A program made the position numbers and the translations under genes. 64,000 bases of DNA, from NCBI RefSeq assembly GCF_000003815.2, contig NC_049984.1, positions 1,981,186-2,045,185 of the forward strand, given 5' to 3'. The first letter of the stretch is position 1. Each line of letters opens with the position of its first letter. This DNA is from Branchiostoma floridae (lineage: Eukaryota; Chordata; Leptocardii; Amphioxiformes; Branchiostomatidae). The notes beneath the pieces are model-generated. The model was not told the DNA's origin. It made no database searches and saw only the letters and a list, made by a program, of their open reading frames with translations. Shown piece after piece: positions 45,525 through 57,400 of the stretch.

Positions 45525-46040
45525 TAACTAGCTCGTGCCAAACCTAAAAGCTAGTCGCTACACTGACTACGCTGACTAATAGCACAGGGCATTTTGCCAG
45601 AGGAGCTTCGCTACCAAAGGCCGGGTTTGGATTCCTGGAGGAGGGAAAATGTTAACCATGGCATGGACTGACTGTCCTGGCCAATTACTTACCGAATTCT
45701 ACGGTATGTACCCCAGTAGGAAGGCCTGGTGGAGGCTAGCTCAAAGCTGTGGCATCCAGCCAAAAACAAAAGCCATATACGCACTGTAACACGCTTTCTG
45801 CTTGGCCTGGCGTAAATCTTAGCAGACGAAGACAAAAGAACACTCGGTCATTTACTCTGTTTGCATTCGGATCACGAATATCTTAGAATCTTGTATCTCC
45901 AGCTCTGTAGCCTTGTGAACAAATCTTCAAACTCGAATGCATTGAACATGTTTGCATGTTAGCAACTTTGTGCATTAAATCATTTTGTGATACTACAACT
46001 TTCTTCATTGTTGAGTCGATTCTTATGTCTGCAGATAAAG

Positions 46041-46339
46041 CCGGGTTCACACACTGTAACTTGTTATTTTTTCAAGTCTATTGAGGTCCGTATGTAAGTC
46101 ACTTAGCCTTTACCAGACTTCACAGTTCGCTGGAAAAATATTATAAGAATTGGACAAATCTAGACAACTAACTTACGAGATGGGTTAGCTGGTTGAGGAG
46201 TATGGTTTGCGACCTAGGCCTAGCTAACTTATTCCCTGGCATGTTATCTGTCTAGATTTGTCCAATTTCTACTATTTTCCTTTGAATTCCATACGGACCT
46301 CATACGGACTTGAACACATACGTACATGTGAACCCACCC
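46041..46339. mobile_element. Nested foldback element downstream of Lys-D
   Basis: Homologous to 34895-35191 and 42217-42512 in sequence and in position relative to the lysozyme 3' end. Confidence 0.7.
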
Positions 46340-46767
46340 TAATGGTCTAATGATTTAACCTACAAGCACTAGTCGGCGAGGTCATATCAGGGTCATGGAC
46401 GTCTGCCAAGTGTAAGAGGAAGTTAAGGGGGATCCATTTCACACCCTTGTTTATTGGCTGACGAGTTGAAAGCAAGGTTTATCTTCATTTCACTAGATAT
46501 CTACATTCAATCTTAAATGCCTTTCTCGAAGTTGTTGACTAAGATAACGTTGCTATGGTTACCATCTTTGAATAAAATTGTAGCGTTGATCAAGTACTGA
46601 TGCCATACATAACATAAAATACAGTTGATGGCACAATACGCTAAAGCATGTCAATTGCCTTCAAAGCTCCAGAGTTATTCTATTTCATTCATTTTCGGCA
46701 ATGTCAGTCATATATTTTTAAGTGACTGAATCAACGAAAACAGACTACAACTACATGGTTTCTGCAG

Positions 46768-46845
46768 TGACGTAATGCTTTTTTCCCGTGTGACCCTGTG
46801 TAATTTATTTCAAGAGGAAGTTGGATGGAATCCAATTTCACTTCC
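46768..46845. promoter_or_regulatory. Lys-E promoter module
   Basis: TGACGTAAT at 46768-46776 and TTTCACTTCC at 46836-46845; AGAGAGG|GTAAGG near 46887 is the probable exon 1 donor, about 0.7 kb before the start codon. Confidence 0.6.
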
Positions 46846-47594
46846 TCGTTCTACTACCTCATGCCTGTGGTGTTCAGATCAGAGAGGGTAAGGGTTTCTT
46901 CTTTTAAATATTAACGCTGTGTGTTCATAATCTGTTTGTTTCAGCTTGCAATCATTAATTTCAGTTTGACGCTTACCTTGTTAGTGATGACTCGGTCCTT
47001 GGAATCACTGCACCGGCAATACTAAACATTTATGCCAAAAACTTTGGCCATGGCTAGCTATATAGAGAGAGCTCGGAAAATGCATGTTTACTGATCGTAA
47101 ACAATTAGCATCTATTTTCTAGAATGTGTGATACTACATAGAGACACATATATTTTTGTTTACATCGTTTCGTGGAATAATTGAGCCTTGGTTGTAATAA
47201 GTGTACATTGTCTCCTCCTCTACGTGTAAACGGTGGCCTTTATCTCGGGATGGTGGAGATCCTTTCAAAACCACCACTCTTCTTAACAGAAATCCGTTTT
47301 ATCTGTGAATTGCCATTCATTAAACATCTACTATCTAAATGCAGGCAATCATTGCAGACTATGTAGAGTGTATTACCCAACTTGTAAGATTAATTACGGC
47401 GATGCTTTGAAATGAGATACATATGCGTACATATGACATTGTTTCACTGACACTTGAACCCAAGGGTCGCCGGTAGGTGTCGCTTTTCGTGAAGTGGTTA
47501 CATTGCATTATATTAGCCACTTCTTTTGATTTATTTCAGTCACAAACTTGTCATCTTTTTTGTTCGTGTCCTTGCCACAAGGAAGCGACCAACC

Positions 47595-49167
47595 ATGTCG
47601 AAAGCTCCCGTCATCCTGTTGGCGTCCCTGATTGGCTGCCTGTCCGTGGTGCATGCCGGGTACGTGCCGGATGCCTGTATAAACTGTATCTGCTACGTGG
47701 AGTCGGGCTGCCGCATGCCGGACCCGATCTGTCACATGGACACCAAATCTCTGCTATGTGGGCCCTTCCGTCTGAGACACTCTCATTGGCTGGACTCACT
47801 TCAAAAGGGAGGCCCACTCATGAACGGTATATTTTTTGATATTCTATTATATTCTATATTTCTATGATATTCTATGATACGTTGATGAAGGTTAGACATC
47901 CAGGTAATAAGATACGCCAAATAGCAATTACTTAAGCAACTACTCAATTACTCAAAATCATATCCAGTTGCCTGAGTGATTTCTATTTTACGTATATTCT
48001 GTGATATTTTATGATATTCTATGATATGATACGATTTCAACTGCCACATGATCGTCTTACGTCAGCAATTGGTCAAAAGCACTGGGAAGTCTGTATGCCT
48101 CCCGTGTCGGTTTATAAAAAGGTTGAGGCGTTCTGATGACCTCGTTGATTCCTCTCAAAAATAATCCTACTCAGTGTCCAGTGTGTTTATGTTGCCCACC
48201 TTGACAAGATAGCCCTTCAGGAAAAAAAATCTGTCCTGCACAATCAATTACTAGTTTTCTCCATCTCCAGACTATCAGCGGTGCGCGGCGTCCTGGGCGT
48301 GCAGTAGACAGTCCCTGGATGCCTACCTGCAGCGGTACTGGGACAGATCCCCACGTGTCAGGACTTCGCCCGCATAAAAAAAACACATCAGTCCTGCAGC
48401 TCTGCACAATTAATGACCTGATCTTTCCATCTCCAGACTACCAGCGGTGCGCGGCGTCCTGGACGTGCAGTCGGCAGGCCCTGGACGCCTACCTGCAGCG
48501 GTACGCCGTCCTTCCCTGCTAGGACACTCTCCCACGTGTCAGGACTTCGCCCGCATCCCAAAGCGCATCTGTTCTGCAGCTCTGCACAATTAATGACCTC
48601 TTATCTCCATCTCCAGACTATCAGCGATGCGCGGCGTCCTGGACGTGCAGTAGACAGGCCCTGGATGCCTACCTGCGGCGGTACGCCGTGCCGTCCCGGC
48701 TGGGACACAGCCCCACGTGTCAGGACTTCTCCCGCATCCCAAAGCACATCAGTCCTGCAGCTCTGTACAATTAATGACCTGTTTTCTCCATCTCTATACT
48801 ATCAGCGTTGCGCCGCGTCCTGGACGTGCAGTAGACAAGCCATGGATGCCTACCTGCAGCGGTACGCTGTCCCATCCCGGCTGGGTCACAGCCCCACGTG
48901 TCAGTCCTGCAGCTCTGCACAATTAATGACCTAGTACTCTCTCCATTTCCAGACTACCAGAGATGCGCGGCATCCTGGGCGTGCAGTAGACAGGCCCTGG
49001 ATGCCTACCTGCAGCTGTACGCCGTGTCGTCCAGGCTGGGTCACAGCCCTACGTGTCAGGACTTCGCACGCATCCACCATGAGGGGCCCAACGGCTTCAA
49101 GAGCGCGGCAACTATCGAATATTGGGAAAAGGTGAAGAAGTGTCTGGAAAGAGGCCCCACACTGTAA
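47595..49167 (+). CDS. Lys-E: i-type lysozyme, catalytic residues kept, exon 2 tandemly copied
   Basis: Exons 47595-47826 and 48953-49167 give 148 residues. The signal peptide ends VVHA, then CINCICYVESGC with the expected catalytic Glu36, CHMDTKSLLCG with the Asp, WACSRQALDAYLQLYAV, CQDFARIHHEGP and IEYWEKVKKCL. The middle segment (GPFRLRHSHWLDSLQ) differs sharply from the usual FQIKxxYW, so substrate contacts may have changed. A stop (TAA at 49165-49167) six bases before the old donor removes the tail. A decayed tail exon follows at 49371. Between the two exons lie four extra copies of exon 2 (48271-48952), all broken, plus a MITE relic at 47886-48000. I assume splicing skips them; partial inclusion is possible. 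Confidence 0.88.
47886..48000. mobile_element. Foldback MITE relic in Lys-E intron 1
   Basis: It shares GTTAGACATCCAGGTAATAAG and ATATCCAGTTGC segments with the foldback at 19081-19215. It is followed by TATTCTATGA simple sequence. Confidence 0.65.
48271..48952 (+). pseudogene. Four broken tandem copies of Lys-E exon 2
   Basis: Copies start at 48271, 48437, 48617 and 48798 (spacing 155-181 bp), with the functional one at 48953. Copy 1 has a short deletion after LQRY and frameshifts. Copy 2 has an in-frame TAG after YAVLPC. Copy 3 is open through TCQDFSRI but then runs into a foreign tail and a stop. Copy 4 has lost its acceptor AG (CTCTAT|ACTATC) and is cut after TCQ. Each is separated by a shared spacer containing CAATTAATGACCT. 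No convincing donor follows any copy. Confidence 0.88.
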
Positions 49168-49370
49168 CAGGTTGGTTGTGTAGCAAAAGATAAGTTGAAG
49201 GCAGTTTCTTGATAGCTGATGCATGTAGCCCAAATGAAGGAGGGAAGGGAATGAGAGGGTTCTTCATTTTGGATCGACCGATGAGATTGATGTTGCTTAC
49301 GACAATTATTGATAGTTTGATTGTTATTTTTGTCTTTCAAACCTCAATGATATTGCTCTTGTTGTTACAG

Positions 49371-49430
49371 ATTGATTTGGACCAGCAGGCGAAGAACTGG
49401 GCTGGGCTGATATCAAGATTGAATAAAATC
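49371..49430 (+). pseudogene. Relic last exon of Lys-E
   Basis: After the acceptor GTTGTTACAG it reads IDLDQQAKN, alignable to IGLEQNAQTKN of Lys-D, then departs in frame. It lies beyond the new stop. Confidence 0.7.
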
Positions 49431-51436
49431 TTGTTCGTTCTGTCTTTTTTTCGCTATGGCCCTAAGATGCTATTTTTCCCAACGACTCAGAACCAAAGCC
49501 GCACAAATAAAGCCGGTTCCGAAACTGTAGCCGCAGCTAGTATCATGCTATTTCGCATACATTTATACTGTACATATATACAGTATCTTTCGTGGCATGC
49601 ACCTTTTACACTCAATGGGGCATTTTGTGACCTTATTTTCTCTTGCAGTATTATGCATAGTTTTGTTCGTTGTGTGTAGTATTTATTTACGTATAGATGA
49701 CTGTAAGTACAATGTATTTTACATTTACATATGTCGTCTACTGCACCGGCGTACGCAGAATAGCCAAGAGTAAAACAATATCATAATAACAGAATAATCA
49801 GCACATACAACGAAATTTGATTATCAAAGAAGTTTATTCAATGCCAGGAGTAGATGATTGCTTCTCATGAATTGTAACTGCAATCAATATTACCATTTCA
49901 AATTACGCTACAAAGGAACGTCAAATGTATTCACTAGTAGCGATGATATAATCATGTTATCTTTCAAGAACAACGATTAAAATCTTCTGTTGCATAGTTC
50001 ACAGCAATGGCAACAAAACGTCCAAACGCCGCTGTTTTAGTCAATGAAACACATGAAAGGCATATCATCCGTTGTTATCTGTCTCATAATTTCATTATGC
50101 TATTTTATCAAAGCCAGTAGAGTCCATTCCAAGACACCATGAGGGTTTTTAGGCGATATTTATAATTAGTCTGAATTATTTTCAATAAAAGAATATCTGA
50201 GCCACAATAATTAAATTATTTTCAAAAAATTGACTAAGAAAATAGTCATTTATTTGAATTTCTTTGAATATTTTAGAAACATTTTGAAAGTAACTGTACA
50301 AAAATATCTTTACTTAGAATAATTGTGAAACCTCTCTGTGATTATTTCACATTTACAAATATTTACAAAAAATGGTAAACCTGGCCAAATGGTAAAATTA
50401 GTTTATTGCCCTCATAAAAGTAAGCCCTATTGTTGTATCTGTATATTTTTAGATTTCACTGCTGGGCACTGGTGGATCCTTTGTGGTGGGCCATTGTTGC
50501 ATGGCACCCAACCATACTTTGCAAGGATGTGTGAATTGCTATATTCCCAGCCTACCAAACCATTTACAAAAAATGGTAGAAAATGGTAAATAATGGTAGA
50601 ATGCTGTTATCATTATTTAGAAACCATTAGAAGTATCCAATTCCACACCATGAATATTTCCAAAGTTTTACAGGACCAGGGAAATATTTATAAAGTTGAA
50701 ACAGTGTTAAAAATATTTCTGAAGTATCAAATGTCCTAGACATATAATTACAAAACTTTAAAATCAATTCTAAACAATGGCAACAAACATCCGCATGGTG
50801 TCTTGGGATGGACTCTATACATATTTGTAAACGTCATATCTCACACTATAGTTAGAAAAATTCATGCTATGATACAATTCATTTATTCCACACACTAATT
50901 CAGGGTATGACGAAGTGAATTTTTGGTCATTTCGTAATTCTGTAAACCCCAACCATAATCGTCAGGAAAGTTAACGTTACATCTTTTACAGAAAAATATT
51001 ATCTTTATATATTTATAATAAACATCATATTGAAGATGAGTAAAGCTGCTGTCCTTGATTAAATGCTTAGCAACGTTCAACAGGTTTCAGTCTACTATAT
51101 ATATTCTCCAATATATCAACAATACAATAGATTATAATTATCACATATCACATCACATATCACATCAGATTATGATTCATCAACCATTAAATTTAAAATT
51201 ACAAATGGATTCATCAATATTCTCCAAAGCAGAATGATTTTTTCAACAAACAGTGGATCTCATATTTCCAAGAAGTGATATCCATAAAAAGATAAGGTAA
51301 ATAGATCGTCACTCAAATGTAAAAGACCAAATGTTTGCATCTCTAGCTACTGACTTACATTTCTCTTTTCCACATGACTAAGTGGTAAATGACGAACAAT
51401 TATGAAATTCAAATCAACTCATCATTTCTTTGTCAC
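49431..51436. other. Intergenic stretch between Lys-E and ZNFX1
   Basis: Lys-E and ZNFX1 converge here. The only clear feature is a ~700-bp inverted-repeat element (50118-50820). The rest is AT-rich; the ZNFX1 3' UTR should occupy the right end below 51437. Confidence 0.55.
50118..50820. mobile_element. ~700-bp terminal-inverted-repeat element, AT-rich interior
   Basis: AGAGTCCATTCCAAGACACC at the left and the matching GGTGTCTTGGGATGGACTCT at the right. The interior has repeated TTTACAAAAAATGGTA and no coding potential. Confidence 0.75.
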
Positions 51437-54400
51437 CTAAAAGCGGAATTCCTGGTAGTTGTCCAAGTTGGCCTGCTCGGACCATGCAGCGTACTGCGCT
51501 CCGTCCATCTCCGGAGCCAGGCGGTTGTCCGACCGAAGCCTGTGTCCGCCCCCTCCGATCCTAGAATGGCACTCCGGGCACGTGCTTTCCTGTGGAGAGC
51601 GAGTGCATGAGGTAGATTAGTTTTCACCTACGCAAGCCCTTTTTCGAACTATGAATGTCTTCAATGTGCCTTTATAAATATGTAGATGTGTTTTCTGTTG
51701 TATATACATATGTTATCATATCGTTTCTGACCCCCGGAAGAAATAACATGGAATCCAGTCTGGTTATGGCACGGCCTACCGTAGTTGCCCACTGTGAGTT
51801 AATTACCGGCAATTAACTCCCACTGGCCAAAATCCTACTGCATGAAAATTCTACCGGGTGTGGAAGATTACCCCGGCGGCAGAGAGCTGCACAGGCCCCG
51901 TAGAGAGCCGACACTAACTACGGTGGGCCGTGCCACAACGAGACTGGATTACAGGTTACTGAGGGCCAAATCTTCTGCTCGGGTTTACAGATTCCGAGTC
52001 AGATACATGAAACACAAACAGTTCAGTGCTTACCACTGTAGCTCCTCCACAGTCTCCGATGGCGTATACATGTCCGTTGGGACATTGGAACCAGTGTCCG
52101 CGTGACAACCCCATGGCCTGGACCACCTGGACACGTTCCTCGTCTGAGATCCCAATGTCGGCACCTCCCGACAGCCTGGTAGTCAGCTTCTTAACTTTTT
52201 CCAGGGCTTGCTTGACCAGTTCCTCTCTGTCCTCGGTGAAGGGTTTGAACCCGGTCAGCCTGCGTTTTGCGCTCAGGAGGTTCGCCTGGGCCAGGTCGTC
52301 TAGGCTGATTCCCTTCTTCCGGATCTGACCCTGCAGGACTCGGAGCTTCAGGAGGAAGTTCAGCCGAATCATCTCTCTCCCAAACTCCTCCCACTCCTGT
52401 GAACATAAGTCATCTTGCGATGAGTGCCAGGTGACTAAATGTTGTCTTAGCAACAATAAAAAAGTATGAAATGATATCGGCAGCAACAAACCACTTACTT
52501 GAATGCAGAGTGTGTAATTCTGGTCTTACCTGCTCACCCACACGTGCCGTCCGACGATGCAGCCACTTTTCCATCTCTGCGATTTCCTTATCCATTTGTA
52601 GAATGTGGCGCGCGTTTCCAAGGAGGAGAAGATCTCGTCTCCTCTCCTTCTTTAGTTTGGCAAGCCCCTTGAGGAAAAGGACTTTGTTTTCATACATGGC
52701 TATCTGGCCCAGTGAAAATATTCGGTGGTTTTTCATTTGCCGAAGGAGATCTTCTGACGCCTCTGCGCAGCGAGTGACCAGGTCAGCATCGAATTGGAGC
52801 TCTGTCATCAGCCTGTTGGCATTGGCTGCTGTTTGTGCCTTCTGGTCGTCTTCGCCGTACCATTTCTCCTTCACCTTCTCGATCATTCCCAGCGTCTTCT
52901 TGATGATGTTCCCGTAGCGCAGGTTGCGGCGTATTGGCGTCTTGCACTTCGGGCAGGTTTTGAGTTGGATGTTTCTGTCAGAGGTGTCGTCCATCCACTG
53001 ATCCAGGCCGCTGACTTCTAGAACGTGGCCACAGTCTTCCAGCTGCACGAACTGGGCGTCGTCTTCGTCTTCAGTTCCGAAGAAGATCTCTGTCACCTCG
53101 TCATGGTCACACACGCGGCACTTGTCTGGGCAAGGCTCCCCACACATACCGATGCATGGCTGGTCTGTCTTGCATTTGTCACAGCGTCGGGTCTTCCTGC
53201 AAGGGCGGTCACACCTAGGACGATCGCAAGGCTCACCACAAGGCTTGTCACACTTGTGATGCCTGCATCTCCACTCGCATGGCTCCTGGCACGGGACGCA
53301 GGGCTTCCCGCACTCGTGTGGGCAGCGGCTGTGGATGCAGCGGTTCTCACAACGTTTGGTGCACGGAGGGCAGTTGCGTGTACACGGGGCCGTGCACTGG
53401 TGGGAGCAGACGAGCACACGGTTACATGGCCGCATACACTGTTGGTGCAACCTCCCTTGCTTGCAGCGACCGCACGTACCGGCGCACTGGTGCTCACACT
53501 TCAGTAGCTGTTGACATGGAGTGTTACAGACCAGGTCCTCTTCTTTTGCCGAGCAGGCTGCCTGGATGGTGTGACCACAGGGGAGTCGATGTGCTACCAT
53601 CTCCATACAGGGCACGCTGCACTCTTGGCTACACTTGTTCTTGCATCTGTGGTTACAGGGAAGGGTCTTGTCGCATGGCGCCTGGCATTTGAACAGATTT
53701 GGTGACGTGGCGCATGGGATCTTCTGCTTGTGCTGACACCTTGGGATGATCTTCTCCACTGGCACCTTGCAGTCGCCGCAGGGCTGAGAACAGAGCTTGG
53801 TACACTTGTGTCCCAGGCTACACAGGACTTTGGGGCATTCCTTCTTGCACATGTACTCTTCATGCTCGGGGTCGGTAGGGTGGCAGACGCTTGTGCACAC
53901 ATGGCCACACTTCAGCCTGTGCGAAGAGAACGAATTCGTCATTAGTAGTTGACGTTTTTGGGATCGTGTGGCGTAGCAGAATAATATTTGGCCCAGAAGG
54001 TTCCGTGTTCAAATCCTATCATGCTACATATCTTGTGCTCTTGGGAAAGGCATCTTACACGATTTTCGTCACTCTTCCCAGGTGGAACAAGTAGTACCTA
54101 ACTTCGGTTGGGTAGGTAAAAGAAGGTGGAAGGAGAGGAATGAGTTCCTCTTCCCAATACCGTGCCCTAGACACAATGGCTAACAACCCACTGACCCTAC
54201 GGCCTAAAAAAAGGCTGCTTTTACATTTTTTAAATCTAAGTTGATGTTTGAGTCTAAGAACAAGCCAAGAATGTGTTAACTTGCCTGAATTCACAGGGCC
54301 GCATGCAGCCCCCCTCCGGTGCCTTGTTGAAGTCCTTCTCGGTGGCTGCAGCGATGACGCTGTCAGGGTGGTTTTGGCAGCACAGGTTAAGGTGCGTCCC

Positions 54401-57400
54401 CACACAACGCTGCTCTCGCAGTTCCTTAATGATCTGCAAACGAATAAATAGAAACCTTTTAATTGCACACCCCATTTGTCAGCGTGCTTCGTGCAATTAT
54501 CCGGGTGGTTCACCAATGCGAAGTTATCCAGCTGGACCCCACCGGTTTGGGATTTTGAAATTCCGTGCAATTAACAAAAGTGTGCGGTAATCAAATGTGC
54601 AATTATCTGGTTTCTACTGTAAATAGATGCATTTTGCAAAGTAGCCTCCAGGGACAGTAATTTCCCCACCCCTAGACTCTTTCCGGGACAAGGCGGCTCA
54701 ACCCATCTAACCACCTACAGCAGCCCCAGCACCAACTACTTCTAGGCATCTGCTTCAGCAGTACGAACCTGCTCAGATCTCTGACCATAAAGCGTACCGG
54801 ATTCAACAACAGATCGATGTTGGCTACCTTAACCTGAAAATCATGCTCATTACGTTAAGTTTCCATAGACTGTGTTGAAATAGCATACTTTCAAAAGAAT
54901 CTACATAATCGTACATTACCTTGCTCCACAGAGGACTCGCCTCCGCCAGCATTGTCAGGTTGCCTATGGCGTAGAAGCCCTTCTTTGCTCGGGAGAGGGC
55001 AACGCAAACACGGTTCTCAACCTGAGAAGAGAAACAAATATCAACCTTGATGTATATCAAGAAGTAAAACCTGTAAAGATATTGTTCTAACCACAATAAT
55101 GTTTAAAAGAGAATCACTGATGATAATGAGTGAGTGAGTGAGTGAGTGAGTGAGTGAGTGAGTGAGTGAGTGACTGACTGACTGACTGAGTAAATAAAAG
55201 ACAAAACCACAACACCAGAACAGTATGAAAATCTGTGACTGTGCAATCTATATATTTGCATACCTTGAGGAAGCCCACATTGCCCTCATCATTGCTCCTC
55301 ACCAGTGACAGCAGGATGATGTCGTTCTCTTCTCCCTGGAAGTTGTCCACGGCGCAGACGCGCACACCATCAAAGACCTGCCTCGGCATGACCTTCTTGA
55401 AGTTGAAGAGTTGTCCCGTGTACGTGGTGAGGATGGTGATCTGGGACGGGCTGTACCCTTGCTGAAGTAGGTAGCGGCAGAAGCTGGCCATGAACTTCGC
55501 CTCATGCATGTTGGACCGGCTCTTCGTGTCGCCGTCATGCGCTTCCCAGTAGCTGTGATCCACGAAGAACATGTTGGAAGAGACGCCCTTGATGTTCTCG
55601 AAGTTGAGCACCGATTCGTGGTTGTCCAGTGAGTCGTAGATGTGCGGCGTCAGGAGCCGGGCGAACTCTGGCCGCATGCGATGCTGTGACTGCAGCCGCA
55701 CACACTGCATGTCGTTCTTTACCATACGCTCAAACAGGGAGATGTCCATGTTGTATTTTTTGGCCAGTTGGAAGACGGTTGGGTTGGGACGGAGCTGTTG
55801 GTGATCCCCGATGAGGATGAGATGTCGGCACTGCTGAGAGAGAGTTGTGACGATGTGGGCCTCCAGAACTTCGGCTGCCTCCTCCACTACGATGATAGCA
55901 GGCCTGATGTCCTGCAGGATTGAGCGGTACTTGGCAGCACCAGTGGTGGTCATGCCAATGACGGTTGCTTCCTTCATAATCTCGCCGTCTTCTTGGCTCT
56001 GGAACTCCAGTAGGCGCTTAGCCGCACGTTCGTAGTCTTGTTCATATTCTCTGATAGACTCCTTGTATTTAGCACAGTACCTGGCAACCCAGTACCGATA
56101 GAGGCGCCATCGGTCCCGCAGCTGCAGCGTCCAGACATTTTGGACACGGCGAACTTGAGTTTCGGTCATCATGTCCGTCTTGCTGAGCTCGTGCTTTATC
56201 TTCTGTTTCCTCTTCTTTGCATTGGTCTGGACCTGCCACTCGCCCTGGTTTCCTGCCTGGTGCTCCTCCAGCTGTAACGCCTCCACATCAAGCGCGAGGT
56301 CCACACTGGCCGCTTTCCCCTTGGCCCTCCCTCTCTTTTCATGTCCGTACAGCTGCTCGTCGTCGTCCAGCAAACGCTGTTCCTCCAACAAGTCGGCTTC
56401 TTCCATGACGTCGATCTCTTCTTCTCCCTGTGCTGCTGCGTCTTCCTCTTCATCCCCCTCTTCAGGTTGGTTCTGTCCGTCTTCTGTCGGCAGTATGAAG
56501 ACGGGTCCTGCCGGGACAAGCCACTGGACCATTACAGAGCCCTTCCGTCCACCGCCCGACCACCCACCGTCGTTGGCCACCAGCCACATGTTCACCAAGG
56601 TTTCTCTGTGATTGTCGTCCATGAACGGCATTAGGGCATCCTCGTGGATGAGTCCTCTTTGCGTCGCCATCATCTGTGCCACAGCCATCTCCATCTGCTG
56701 TTGAAAGCGCTGCATGTCGTTCCTTGCCTCCGCGGCGCCTTCGTGGATATACCGCGGGACCTTCCTGTCCTTCCTCTTACTAAACCTTATGGTCTTCAGA
56801 TTGAACTGCTCCATCTTCTCACTGCGGCTTCGCCCTCCCACTCTCACTATGCCTGTGGAGTGGAACTCAGAGATACCTTCGAGGAACTGATCAAGGGCAT
56901 GATTCGTGTAACACACCACAAGGATTGGCCTGGTTGGGCTGTTCAGCAGATCCTGGTCCCTCAGCCACACGCCCTTGTTCTTCAGCAGAGCTTGTACGAT
57001 CTTCAGCCCGATGTAAGTTTTGCCAGTTCCCGGTGGACCCTGGATGACAGAGAATTCTTTGGTCAACGCCATCTTTACGGCGAGGTACTGGGACTCGTCC
57101 AGGTGTAGAGCATCAGCAGAAGGCCACATGTATTCTCGGAGAATGGGAACCGACCGGGCACGAGCAAGGTGTGGATTGTTGCTGCCGTATACGTTAACAA
57201 GCTCCTCCTCGTCGGAGCCATCTGATTCTTCAGGATCAGACCCCAAAAGGTCTCCGTACGGGTCTCTTGGCCTCGCACGACGTCTCACCCTCTCCTGCTT
57301 GGGAGTCTCAACTAGATCTCTGAGGTCATAGTTGACTTCTCCGAGCCCGTACCTCCCTCGCAGGTACGCCGGTGGATCCACGCCGTTGGCACAGTCGCAG

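Larger units (their letters stand above)
39660..47130 (+). repeat. Tandem segmental duplication (~3.65 kb period) carrying Lys-C and Lys-D
   Basis: The Lys-C unit (about 39660-43310) and Lys-D unit (about 43310-47130) match almost throughout, including 5' flank, introns, MITEs and 3' flank. The start codons are 3,648 bp apart. Lys-E 5' flank (46.3-47.6 kb) and Lys-B 3' flank (34.8-35.9 kb) are more diverged relatives. Boundaries are approximate. Confidence 0.85.

Noticed and set aside
48319-48934. Open frames across the Lys-E exon copies as independent genes
   Set aside because: They change frame relative to the lysozyme domain or lack acceptors or donors; they are better explained as broken exon copies.
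55114-55263. C-terminal extension of the large ZNFX1 exon through SLTHSLTHS repeats
   Set aside because: A splice donor (AAG|GTATGC) at 55264 precedes it and joins in frame to the conserved helicase motif on the next exon; the extension is microsatellite.
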